Source: Scolanthus callimorphus (taxonomy: Eukaryota; Cnidaria; Anthozoa; Actiniaria; Edwardsiidae). Taken from it: 64,000 nt of DNA. This document shows positions 50,092-61,003 of this stretch, in pieces; positions within the stretch are counted from its first letter, which is position 1; every line of letters starts with the position of its first letter. The stretch spans positions 28,417,387-28,481,386 of the forward strand of contig CM066918.1 in NCBI GenBank assembly GCA_033964015.1, given 5' to 3'. Below the pieces are notes generated by a model. The model was not told the origin of the DNA. It did no database searches and saw nothing but the letters and a program-made list of their open reading frames with translations. Both the position numbers and the translations under genes were made by a program.

Positions 50092-51741
50092 AATCAAGGG
50101 CATTTATTCCTGCTTATCTAAAATCGATAGTCCTGAGTGAATTAGGTTTATAAAATGGCAAATGCCTGCAACGATTGTAGGCAACGATGCCTGTGATTTA
50201 AAATCCCCATGACGATTTTTCTTATGCTTTATGTCTTAGTGTGCGGAGCACATGGAACATAGCAGAACACGAAATAAGCTTGAATGTTGCCGTGAAAACC
50301 TTGAGTTATAATAATCTATTTACGCATTACGCCCCACTGATTTTAAACCGCTACAGTGGAGGATGCAGAGTGAAGGGAGGTGAATAAGCTGATTAGCCAC
50401 CCACTTTCCTCACCATCTCGGTATATTTGCACTGTTAGTCGCCCCCCCCCCCCCCCCCCCTGGGGGGCAAGCAGGTTTCCCCCACATGTTGACACAAAAC
50501 ATTTTCCTTTTTTTTTGGGGGGGGGGAGGGGGCATTTCAAATTTCTGGATCTAATACTGAACTACATCAAGTATCAGAATTTCTTCTCGAGGCTAACATT
50601 TCGTGGACAGTGTAGCGCATTACAGACATGGATGGTTGCTCACTATAAACTGTCTGTGTGTTGACTGTGTTCCAGGGAATGCTGGTGACTCCCTCGGTGG
50701 GCATGCAGGACAACCTTTCAGTACCAAAGACAGGGACAACGACAGCTGGAGTAAAAACTGTGCTGTTTCTTATAAGGGGGCCTGGTGGTATGGATCCTGT
50801 CATTCATCCAACCTGAACGGGCTCTACCATCACGGTCAACACAGCTCGAATGCTGATGGCGTCAACTGGTACCACTGGAAAGGATTCCACTACTCGTACA
50901 AGAAATCAGAAATGAAAATCAAACCAGTTAAGTGAGCAACATTGGGAAGCGCCCAAGGGCTCGGCCCTGTCAAACGCTCAATTGAGTAGAGTCGTAGAGT
51001 CAATGTATTAGAGAACTGGTTCATACAATCAACAAATAAAGCTCATGATGATGCATTATCTCAAGTGGTTCATATTTTTTGATTTGAAGAATGTGTCCCG
51101 GTATCATTTGTAACTCCCATGACTAATCCTATCAGTGCTATGGGACGTTATCGGACGCATTTGGGACTAACCCCTACATGTCATTCTCAAATGACAACAA
51201 CAGAGATTTCAAGTGGTATAGCAATATCAATGAGTTATACAAGTAGAGATGCAATAAAAGCCCGTAAGTAAGAACCTAAAAATTAAGAACCTGTTAGGCG
51301 AAACTTTACCATTTATATACCCTCTAAATAAGAACCTACTAATTCTAAATCTACTTCACCACTGTATACAAGTGCTTGGGAAAAAATTTTTGTCAACATT
51401 GTCTTCTGTACGGAAAGATAAGAGCTTTGCTTTGTATTGCTGACAAGTGTTGAAAATCTTGGATGGAGATTTCAAAAGCACTATAATCGTACATGGAAGT
51501 CCAAAACTCTAGAAATTGGGATCAAGGAGCCAGAAGCCAGAAGAAGTTTTCTGTTAGGTGCAAGTGCAGGGTTTTTTCTAAAACTGTATTGAACGATTTG
51601 TACGTTTACGAGGCTCTCTTGCGTTTGTAAGCTAAAATATGCTGAACTGGCAACAATAAAGCATTGATCCATTAGATGGTATCAAATGACGGCGAAGTAG
51701 AGCATTATGGGAAAGTCGAACTGGCTCCTTAAAGCCCGGTC

Positions 51742-51920
51742 TACACTTGCATTTATTGTGCGATTTTTCTCGCGTGAGTTGCAATTCCAACTCTCTTGTG
51801 TAAACGAGATGCAAATACGGTGCGATTTCTGTGCTCTCTTTTATTCAAATCGCATCAAGTTGCAAAGAGTCTCGAACATGTTTGAAATATCCGAGACATA
51901 ACGCGACACAAATCGTGGTG
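51742..51920. repeat. Dispersed repeat with 'tgtgtaaacgagatgcaaat'
   Basis: Second copy of the family seen at 15545-15790 and 60495-60680. It sits about 800 bp after the gene C stop, and the gene D flank has it in the corresponding place, so the insertion predates the C/D flank duplication. Confidence 0.65.
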
Positions 51921-52049
51921 CGACTAGGTACTAGGTACAACCCTAGGAGGGCTGTTTGCAGGCTCCTTCCAGCGGATGGAAATCGAGCCTATAGTCTGCC
52001 TCGTACCCTTGGCTGTTTCTGTTTATAGTGTACAGTGGTTTTCACATTG

Positions 52050-53395
52050 CAGGGCCCACCTGGGTATTTATATTCCCGTCGGGTTCTGTCCTAGATTTTC
52101 ACATACAAAAGTCAAAGTTTTCACATTTCACGCTAATTACAGGGCCCACCTGGGTATTCATTTACCTGTCGGGTTCTGTCCTAGATTATCACATTACAAG
52201 AGTCATAGTTTTCACATTTCACGCCAATATTACAGGGCCCACCTGGGTATTCATTTAACTGTCGGGTTCTGTCCTAGATTTTCACATATAAGAGTCATAG
52301 TTTTCACATTTCACGCTAATTACAGGGCCCACCTGGGTATTCATTTACCTGTCGGTTTCTGTCCTAGATTTTCACATACAAGAGTCATAGTTTTCACATT
52401 TCACGCTAATTACAGGGCCCACCTGGGTATTCATTACCTGTCGGGTTCTGTCCTAGTTTTTCACATATAAAGTCATAGTTTTCACATTTCACGCTAATTA
52501 CAGGGCCCACCTGGGTATTCATTTACCTGTCGGGTTCTGTCCTAGATTTTCACATATAAGAGTCATAATAGTTTTCACATTTCACGCTAATTACAGGGCC
52601 CACCTGGGTATTCATTTACCTGTCGGGTTCTGTCCTAGTTTTCACATATAAGAGTCATAGTTTTTACATTTCGCGCTAATTGCAGGGCCCATCTGGATAT
52701 TCATTTACCTGTCGGGTTCTGTCCTAGTTTTCAGATATAAGAGTCATAGTTATCACATTTCACGCTAATTACAGGGCCCACCTGGGTATTCATTTACCCG
52801 TCGGGATCTGTCCTAGTTTTTCACATACAAGAGTCATAGTTTTTACATTTCACGCTGATCACAGGGCCGACCTGGGTATTCATTTACCTGTCGGATTCTG
52901 TTCTAGTTTTTCACATAAAAGAGTCATAGTTTTTACATTTCACGCTAATTACAGGGCCCACCTGGGTATTCATTTACCTGTCGGGTTCTGTCCTAGTTTT
53001 TCACATATACGAGTCATAGTTTTCACATTTCACTCTAATTACAGGGCCCACCTGGGTATTCATTTACCTGTCGGGTTCTGTCCTAGTTTTTCACATATAA
53101 GAGTCGTAGTTTTCACATTTCACGCCAATTACAGGGCCGACCTGGGTATTTATTACCTGTCGGGTTCTGTTCTAGTTTTTCACATACAAGAGTCATAGTT
53201 TTTACATTTCACGCTAATTACAGGGCCCATCTGGGTATTCATTTACCTGTCGGGTTCTGTCCTAGTAGTTTTTCACATATAAGAGACATATAGTTTTCAC
53301 ATTTCACGCCAATTACAGGGCCGACCTGGGTATTTATTTACATGTCGGGATCTGTCCTGGTTTTCACGTGGTCCTAGTTTATATTACAGGGCCTA
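52050..53395 (+). repeat. 90-bp minisatellite, about 16 units
   Basis: Units of 88-95 bp contain 'acagggcccacctgggtatt', 'tgtcgggttctgtcctag' and 'gttttcacatttcacgctaa'. Five units in a row happen to keep one frame open (51976-52470). Each unit has a pyrimidine-rich 'ttttcacattt', a branch-like 'cgctaat' and TTACAG, resembling an intron 3' end, followed by GGCCCACCTGGG, which could be read Gly-Pro-Pro-Gly. No flanking exon was found. Confidence 0.85.
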
Positions 53396-53795
53396 CACGG
53401 GTTACTTGAACCAAGAGGAATAGTTACAATTGTAGGATGTTTTTTCTGTAGAACTCGTAAACGGGGCTTAAAAAATGTAAACAAAGTATATAATGAATTC
53501 CGCGCTATTTCATATGGGACTGGGAATGAATGTTTTTATGAATCTATAACGGTATTCGATTTCCAAGTGCGCTTTTTACCATGAAATTAATCGGTTAGCA
53601 AGGTATTTTGTTGCTTGATCACGGTGTTCTGAGCGCGCTATTTTGAGCAGTCACTTAGTAATAGCTAACCTAAAACGGGTTGCGAAACTGCCGAGGTATT
53701 TTATTGGATTAAGTCGGCGTTCTGACAGAATCTGCTCACACGCAGTAGTGTGATCTCCCGCAGGTTAGGGCAAAATATTTTCCCTAACCTGTGGG

Positions 53796-55278
53796 GAGTT
53801 TGACTTATGGTCGTGGGTCGTGGGTAGCGGGTACGAGGTCGTGGGTAGCGGGTACGAAGTCGTGGGTAGCGGGTACGAAGTCGTGGGTAGCGGGTAGAAG
53901 TCGTGGGTGTGGGTACGAAGTCGTGGGTTCCAAGTCGTGGGTAGGGATTTTTCGGATTTTTTTTTTTTGCGGAAAATGTTTTTTAGTATAACTCATATGA
54001 TTCAAGTGACTTTTAAGATTTTCACAAAAATTAAGGGGTATTTTTTTAGTTCTCGTAATAAAGTGCCGCGCTTGGGTGTCGAAATTTACGAGAGTTTAGT
54101 TCACATCATCACATAAACCGTCTTGATCAAAATTCCAAAAGGGAAAATAAACGGCAATCTTGCAACTGTTGTGAAAACTGCTTTTATTCCTTTGCTTTTA
54201 ATGATGACTTGGTGATTTCGTGTACAAGTAAAATGCTCAGCACCGCCTTCCGCCATGCGCTGAAGGGGAAAATGTCGAGAAGGTGTGAATTATTTTTGTA
54301 AGCGTTCGCGCAAGAGTTTGACACGATATCTTTTTGGGGACGCCAAACGAATTTCGATTCACAGCCTACAGTCTCCCACTATATTACTCAGTGTTGACCT
54401 ATTCTCTGGAACTTGTCCAGATCTAAAAGAACAACTTGGAGCGATCAATGCTTCCGTCTCGTCGACACAATCTCCACTCCCAGCATGAATGATCTCGATC
54501 CATGTCGCGATCGTTTCCTATTATATCATTTAAATAATCCAGGTCGTTCGTTCCTGGATATCGTACAAGATGAATAAAAAATGAAGCTTCTACTTGAGTG
54601 AGTATACTTACATCAAACTGATGAACTTGAAGGTGGTTGAAAACCCCATCCTTCAATGCCAGGGCTGCTGAGTAAAAACAGTCTCCGTCGCCTGGGGGAT
54701 CGTGAATAATCTCGAAACCCAAGCTTTCTAGGTGTTTTTGCATTGTTTAAGAGATAAAAACTGTTGGAAATTGAAATATATGACTTCGAACGACTGCTCG
54801 CGGTGGAAAATAACAGAATGTGCGAACATGCTGGTGTATTTATTTATATTCAATGGCGAGAAAACACTGACTCAGAACCTCTGGTGCATTTTTGTGGACC
54901 CTTTCACCAGGAAAATACCTTGCAAAAACTATGATACCATAATATAAATGATTTGTCATATTTTGCGGTTTGAAAGCATCTGGTAGAGCGCGGCACTTTA
55001 TTACGAGAACTAAAAAAAATACCCCTTAACGCGAATTTTTTGTCAAAATCTCAAAAGCCACTTGAATCATATAAACTATACTAAAAATAATCTGCAAACA
55101 CTTAATTGAAAAATCCGAAAAAGCCCTACCCACGACTTGGACCCCACACCCACGACTTCGTACCCACACCCACGACTTCGTACCCACACCCACGACTTCG
55201 TACCCACACACAGGACTTCGTACCCACACCCACGACTTCGTACCCGCTACCCACGACCCACGACCATAAGTCAAACTC
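53796..55278. mobile_element. Long-TIR transposon with 9-bp target duplication
   Basis: Inverted ends starting GAGTTTGACTTATGGTCGTG extend about 300 bp on each side and include minisatellite blocks of 'gtcgtgggtagcgggtacga' type. ACCTGTGGG is duplicated at 53787-53795 and 55279-55287. Length is 1483 bp. The 9-bp duplication and long TIRs fit the Mutator-like superfamily. No transposase is encoded, so it is non-autonomous. The middle carries the OTU-like fragment. Confidence 0.85.
54423..54743 (-). CDS. OTU-cysteine-protease-like fragment carried by the transposon
   Basis: An ATG-started frame of 106 codons. Residues about 11-30 read FEIIHDPPGDGDCFYSAALA, matching the catalytic Asp-Gly-Asp-Cys-Phe block of OTU deubiquitinases (nucleophile Cys within DGDCF). 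The following helix region (VEASFFIHLVRY) is compatible, but the His-containing end of the domain is not in this frame, so the fragment is truncated or spliced. A good donor (GTAAGTATAC) lies within the frame near 54613. It could be captured host sequence or an element protein. Confidence 0.6.
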   Translation of the reverse strand: MQKHLESLGFEIIHDPPGDGDCFYSAALALKDGVFNHLQVHQFDVSILTQVEASFFIHLVRYPGTNDLDYLNDIIGNDRDMDRDHSCWEWRLCRRDGSIDRSKLFF

Positions 55279-55463
55279 ACCTGTGGGGTGCCACTTTTTC
55301 GAGTCGCGTTAAGCTCCTCATGCATTATCTCTCCTAGTGAGTAATCTGTCGCTTGAACAATAGGCTTTCTGCCCCATACCGATGCAATTCTTTGAATTGT
55401 CTTTGAAAAAATTGGAAATGTTCATTCTGCAATCTTAATGAAATTGGAGATGAGACGCATTAT

Positions 55464-55694
55464 TTGATGTATTGTAACCATGCGTCTTTTGTTCATCTAA
55501 GAGAATCATTTTTGACTGACATTTTGCAACTGAATGTTTCCTTTGGCCAACTAGGTTTGCGTAATCTATGCGTTTACTTAGTGTCGATGTGTGACGAGTC
55601 TGTCGTAAAGGTAACTGCCAAATTTTGTTTTGATATTCTCGAGCGTTTTCATGCGATGGTTCGAGATGCTGAAGAATCTAATGAGTCGCATTAA
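55464..55694 (+). other. Short open frame with LINE-like 3' end
   Basis: A 76-codon frame ends at 55694 and is followed by 'tatggaataaagaatt', then directly by the shared gene D upstream flank. Upstream (about 55380-55420) is an inverted copy of that flank ('gatgcaattctttgaattg'). It is probably the tail of a LINE or a rearranged fragment. I do not recognise the protein. Confidence 0.3.
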
Positions 55695-57282
55695 GTCTTA
55701 TGTAATTTTTTTTTTCTCTTGTACCTATATATTTGTTAGTGTATCCTATATGCCGTGTAATTGGTATTTTATGGAATAAAGAATTAATTAATTCAAAGAA
55801 TTGCATCGCGGGTAATTCATGGCCTTATTCATAAAAGCGCTGAGTCATGATAAATAAATCGAAACATCTAAACCTATTGGATGGATCTCAGTGTAAAGAA
55901 CTGTAGCACAAAGAATACCAAACAAGCAATAACGTGTAAACCTATTTGACTTGGATATTTGAATGAGGAGAATTTGCAGTGATTCACACATTTAGCTCAA
56001 CCTCCAGTCTTGAAGTTAAAATCGCTAAATTCTCACGTTTCGTCATTCTAAAATGGCGATACTGAAACACATCCTGATCTTGCTGATTGCTTTTTATTTG
56101 GCTGAAGGAAAGTCAACGCTTTCCAGCGTGAAAGCATCTAAAAGCTCGAAGGGTTCTTCCATAACTTTCAATTGCAGCAATGGCGCAACGAAAGCCATTC
56201 TGAAACAAATTCAAATCCGGCTGACGAACATCGAAAAGAACCTGAAAGGAGGAAATGGAGAAAAACCGCCGAAAAAATGTGAAGGTAACAGCTCCAAACA
56301 ATGTTTACTAAATCGCATTAAGTCTTTACACTTTAAAATACTAGAAACTGATAAAAATCGCTCGAGCAAGTAAGCAATAAACACTACAGAAAACAAATGT
56401 TTCCTGATTTCCGACAGAGAAAAAGTTTTTCCTGTGCACTTTGTTCAAATCTGAACACTGAGACACTAATGCAATTTGTAAGGCCAAGAAAAGTATGTTT
56501 CTCGTCCAGGTTATTACTATTTATTATTTCAAAAACTACTCTCGGGTTAGATAATATACCTAATGGGTATAGATGGCTATTGGTTACAGTAATGTGTGAT
56601 CCTCCCTTTGAGTTCTGTTATCAAATATTAATCAATGCAAGTCAGATATTGCTGAAACTAAAGCTTTAGTTTATCCGGCAATGTGTTGTACGTAGGATTT
56701 GGTTACAAGTAACAAAATAATACATTTTTTGTTGTGGAACAAGAAACATGTATATTTTTGTACTTCTAAATACTTGAAAATATAACTGTTCTCTGCCATA
56801 GTTTGAGTATGGGGTGGAGTCGCTTTTTCTTTGAAACTTTTGATATTCTAGTCCTCTCTCGGCTGGAAAGTATACGGTAAATCAGCTAAGAAATATTTGG
56901 CACTCTATATTGTCTTTCTTTGTTTTTATATTTTCCGTTTACTACAGGGACGTACAAGAACTGCGTTGATGTCAAGAAAAAGTGCAAAGGAGGCGATAAG
57001 AGTGGAGTGTACACTATTGATCCTGATGGAAAAGGCGAGTTTAAGGTAAGAAGGACATTTCAAAGCATTTTGAAAGAGCTTTCTTACTGAAGAAAAATTC
57101 GATAAAGAATAAAACATTTGATCTATGATACAGAAGTTAGAATATAATAAGTCAGTTCAAATAGTCGTGTCACTTAAAAAGCCAGATCTCAGTTATGTAT
57201 ATATTGGTTCTTTTAAACTGTACTATTCGCCAGGACAGAAACGACACTCGATATATGTTTTTCTCTATAATTCTGTTACCTG

Positions 57283-57645
57283 TAGCCTGAATTTCAGCCG
57301 TCTTTTCTTCCTACATTCCGAACGTTGCGGGAGAAAAAACGACTGAACGCCGACTTCCAAAAACGTGCCCAGGAGTTGCGTGATTCTCAAGATCTTGAGA
57401 ATGGATGGTGATTGGTCAGTCTTTTTAATGAGCTATATTTATGCATAATTTTCAGCGACAAGAGAACTGCACTCAAAGGCAGAGACATGGCAGCCCACAG
57501 AACGGTTAAAATTTATCCAGAAAAATATACCTCAGCCCGGTGAATCACGCAACTCCTGGGCACGTTTTTGGAAGTCGGCGTTCAGTCGTTTTTTCTCCCG
57601 CAACGTTCGGAGTGTAGGAAGAAAAGACGGCTGAAATTCGGGCTA
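57283..57645. mobile_element. MULE-type foldback MITE in gene D intron 2
   Basis: The ends TAGCCTGAATTTCAGCC and GGCTGAAATTCGGGCTA continue as inverted arms of about 105 bp. TGTTACCTG is duplicated at 57274-57282 and 57646-57654. Gene A intron 2 has a single uninterrupted 'tctgttacctgtggctttg' at 27779-27797, a clean empty site. Inserted after the A/D duplication. Confidence 0.92.
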
Positions 57646-58128
57646 TGTTACCTGTGGCTTTGTTCTTTTTCTTTTGTTTTGACTTATTGGCCATTTCTTT
57701 GGCAGACTCACTAGTGGTTCCTTCTCCTCATCACTATCCCTACTCTGTTCGTTTTCTTCATAAGTTAATGCTCTCCAAATTTCCTCAAAATTTGGAATTT
57801 TGTATTTGGCTATAGGAACTACTTGGGTTCAAAACATTGACCTCATATATTCATCTACTGCGAACTTAGAAACTCCTAAAACCTCATTTCCGTTCTGTGG
57901 TACCATTCAGGTTTACTGCGACCAAACCACTGCCGGCGGTGGATGGGCGCTGTTTCAGCGCCGCCAAGACGGGTCTGTCGACTTCTATCGCGGATAGACG
58001 GACTACAAGAATGGGTTTGGTAATCTGAAGGGAGAGTTCTGGCTCGGCCTCGACAAGATCAACCGACTGACGCAAGCGCGCGACAACAAATTACGAGTCG
58101 ACCTCGAAGACACCAAAGGCATTCGCAA

Positions 58129-59265
58129 GTACGCTGAGTACAGTATCTTTGCCATTGCGTCAGAGAGGGTCAAGTATAAAATAGCCTTGGGGACTTACTC
58201 AGGTAGGTCTATAATGCATGGGTCTGAACTCATGGGCAGTAATCAGTGTAGTCTGTACGCTGAGTACAGTATCTTTGCCATTGCGTCAGAGAGGGTCAAG
58301 TATAAAATGGCCTTGGGGACTTACTCAGGTAGGTCTATAATGCATGGGGTCTGAACTCATGGTCACTAATCAGTGTAGTCTGTACGCTGAGTACAGTATG
58401 TTTGCCATTGCGTCAGAGAGGGCCAAGTATAAAATGGCCTTGGGGACTTACTCAGGTAGGTCTATAATGCATGGGGTCTGAACTCATGGTCACTAATCAG
58501 TGTAGTCTGTACGCTGAGTACAGTATGTTTGCCATTGCGTCAGAGAGGGCCAAGTATAAAATGGCCTTGGGACTTACTCAGGTAGGTCTATAATGCATGG
58601 GGTCTGAACTCATGGTCACTAATCAGTGTAGTCTGTACGCTGAGTACAGTATGTTTGCCATTGCGTCAGAGAGGGCCAAGTATAAAATGGCCTTGGGGAC
58701 TTACTCAGGTAGGTCTATAATGCATGGGGTCTGAACTCATGGTCACTAATCAGTGTAGTCTGTACGCTGAGTACAGTATGTTTGCCATTGCGTCAGAGAG
58801 GGCCAAGTATAAAATGGCCTTGGGGACTTACTCAGGTAGGTCTATAATGCATGGGGTCTGAACTCATGGGCACTAATCAGTGTAGTCTGTACGCTGAGTA
58901 CAGTATGTTTGCCATTGCGTCAGAGAGGGCCAAGTATAAAATGGCCTTGGGGACTTACTCAGGTAGGTCTATAATGCATGGGGTCTGAACTCATGGTCAC
59001 TAATCAGTGTAGTCTGTACGCTGAGTACAGTATGTTTGCCATTGCGTCAGAGAGGGCCAAGTATAAAATGGCCTTGGGGACTTACTCAGGTAGGTCTATA
59101 ATGCATGGGGTCTGAACTCATGGTCACTAATCAGTGTAGTCTGTACGCTGAGTACAGTATGTTTGCCATTGCGTCAGAGAGGGCCAAGTATAAAATGGCC
59201 TTGGGGACTTACTCAGGTAGGTCTATAATGCATGGGGTCTTGACTCTTGCGGCACTTGTCAGTGT
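58129..59265 (+). repeat. 127-bp exon-donor-intron array D, about 9 units
   Basis: The smallest array, starting in exon 3 of gene D. Most units are nearly identical (ATGTTTGCC, AAAATGGCC, CATGGTCAC), suggesting a recent local expansion from one unit. The last unit is followed by diverged sequence from 59240. Confidence 0.95.
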
Positions 59266-60773
59266 AGTCTGCATTTAAGCTTTCTAGTACAACCTTTCTA
59301 CTAGCCTTCCCTCACTTCAAATTTCTGGTTTTAATACTCAACTGCATCAACAATCAAGTACCTGCAGCATTGCTACTCGAGACTAATATTTTATGGACAG
59401 TGTAGCGCATTACGGACATGGACTTTTACCTACTGATCGCACAAGTAACTGTTTGTGTGTTGACTATGTTCCAGGGAATGCTGGTGACTCCCTCGGTTCA
59501 CATACAGGACAACCCTTCACTACCAAGGACAGGGACAACGACAGCACGAAATTGTGCTGTTGCCTATAAGGGGGCCTGGTGGTATACAGACTGCCATACT
59601 TCCAACCTGAACGGGCTCTATCATCACGGCAAACACAGCTCATTTGCTGATGACGTCAACTGGAACCACTGGAAAGGGTACAAGTACTCGTACAAGAAAT
59701 CAGAAATGAAAATCAAACCAATTCCTAAGTGAGCAACATTGAGAAGCACCCGGAAAGGCCGGCCCTGGCAAACGCTCAATTGAGTAGAGTCGTAGAGTCA
59801 ATGTATTAGAGAACTGGTCCATGTGCAATCAACAAATAAAGCTCATGATGACGCTTATCTCAAGTGGTTCGTATTTTTTTGTTGTGATTTCGAGAATGGG
59901 GATCGGTACCTCTTGTATATCCCACGAATAATCCTATGAGTGCCATGGGGCGTTTTCGGACGCATTTGGAACTAACCCCTTCATATCATTCTGAAATGCG
60001 AACAACAGGCATTTCAATTGGTATAATTCGAGTAGTGATGCAATGATAAACCCGTAAGTAAGAACCTAAAAATTAAGAACCTGTTGGGCGAAACTTTATC
60101 ATTTATACACCCTTTAAATAAGAACCTGTTAATTCTAAATCCACTTCACCACTGTATACAAGTGCTTGGGTAAACATTATTGTCAACATTGTCTCCTGTT
60201 CGGAAAGATAAGAGCTTTGCTTTGTTGTGCTAAGAAGTGTTGAAAACCTTGGATGGAGATTTTAAAAGCACTATAATCGTACATGGAAGTCCAAAACTCT
60301 AGAAATTTGGTGTTAGGTGCAAGTGCAGGTTTTGTCTTCTAAAAACTGTATGAAACGATTTGTACGTTTACGAGACTTTCTTGCGTTTGTGTGCTAAAAT
60401 ATGCCCAACTGGCAACAATAAAGCATTGATCTATTGGATGGTATCAAAAATGACGGCGAAGTAGAGCATTATGGGAAAGTCGAGCCCGCTGCTTAAAGCC
60501 CGGTTTACATTTTTTTTTTTGCATTTGTCGTGCGATGATTTTCGCGCTAGTTGCAATTCCAACTCTCTTGTGTAAACGAGATGCAAATCCGGTGCGATTT
60601 CTGTGCTCTGTTTTCTTCAAATCGCATCAAGTTGCAAAATCCGCGACAAAAGGCGACAAAAATCGTATGCCGAAAAAAAACGAACAGAACGAAGGTCGAC
60701 AAAAGCGAATAGGCACAGCCATTAGGAGGGATGTTTACAGGCTCGCTCCAGCGGATGGAAATCGAGCCTATAG

Positions 60774-60957
60774 TCTGCCTCGTACCCAAGGCGTCTCATG
60801 TGTGTCAAAAAGGGCAAAAACCAGCGGCGATCCGCGAAAGGTAAAATCGCGAGGTGCGCAATGCATCATGGGAATGATCCAGATCGGCGCGATCTTTTGC
60901 TCGCCCTTCCCATGATGCCTGGAAAATCGTTAGATCGCGCCTGGGTACGAGGCAGGG
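60774..60957. mobile_element. MITE with CTGCCTCGTACCC ends and CTATAG duplication
   Basis: The left 'tctgcctcgtacccaaggcg' is matched by an inverted right end 'cctgggtacgaggcaggg'. CTATAG is duplicated at 60768-60773 and 60958-60963. Gene A flank at 33664-33683 reads 'gagcctatagtacagcc' uninterrupted, an empty site. A truncated left part of the same element sits at about 51990 after gene C. Confidence 0.85.
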
Positions 60958-61003
60958 CTATAGTACAGCCTTCCAGCGAAATGTTTCGGATAACTGAGAG
61001 CTT

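Larger units (their letters stand above)
42011..50935 (+). pseudogene. Fibrinogen-related gene C, disrupted copy
   Basis: All four exons are present (about 42011-42271, 43565-43668, 45308-45597, 50676-50935) but three are damaged. Exon 1 has lost one base in its A-run before the donor, which shifts the phase. The exon 2 donor AAG/GTAAG has become GAGGAAGG, so no GT remains. Exon 3 lacks seven bases where A and B encode TQLQARDN, shifting the frame. Exon 4 is intact and almost identical to that of gene A ([22 protein letters not shown]). Introns contain a LINE copy, a nested MITE pair and the largest 127-bp array. It is most likely a pseudogene; the single-base lesion alone could be a sequence error, but the donor loss and the 7-bp deletion are unlikely to be. 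Confidence 0.82.
50936..56052. other. Spacer between fibrinogen genes C and D
   Basis: The first 1 kb is 3' flank shared with gene D (51000-51900 resembles 59800-60700, including 'taagaacctaaaaattaaga'). It then holds a 90-bp minisatellite, a 1.5-kb inverted-repeat transposon, a possible LINE tail and, from about 55796, the shared upstream flank of gene D. No host gene was recognised. Confidence 0.6.
56053..59732 (+). pseudogene. Fibrinogen-related gene D, disrupted copy
   Basis: Exons are 56053-56284, 56948-57045, 57911-58202 and 59475-59732, all with intact GT-AG boundaries and the same phases as gene A. In exon 3, the Trp after FYRG is a TAG stop (57995-57997). In exon 4, five bases are missing after the DRDND calcium motif, so the conserved [15 protein letters not shown] end is read in another frame. 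A 6-bp in-frame deletion (TQAR in place of TQLQAR) is shared in position with the 7-bp deletion of gene C. Exons 1 and 2 most resemble gene A. With two independent coding lesions it is most likely a pseudogene, though it may still be transcribed. Confidence 0.82.

Noticed and set aside
51976..52470. 164-codon frame with 30-residue repeats
   Set aside because: It is a read-through of the 90-bp minisatellite; the frame breaks as soon as a unit has 91 or 93 bp, and there is no signal peptide or domain.
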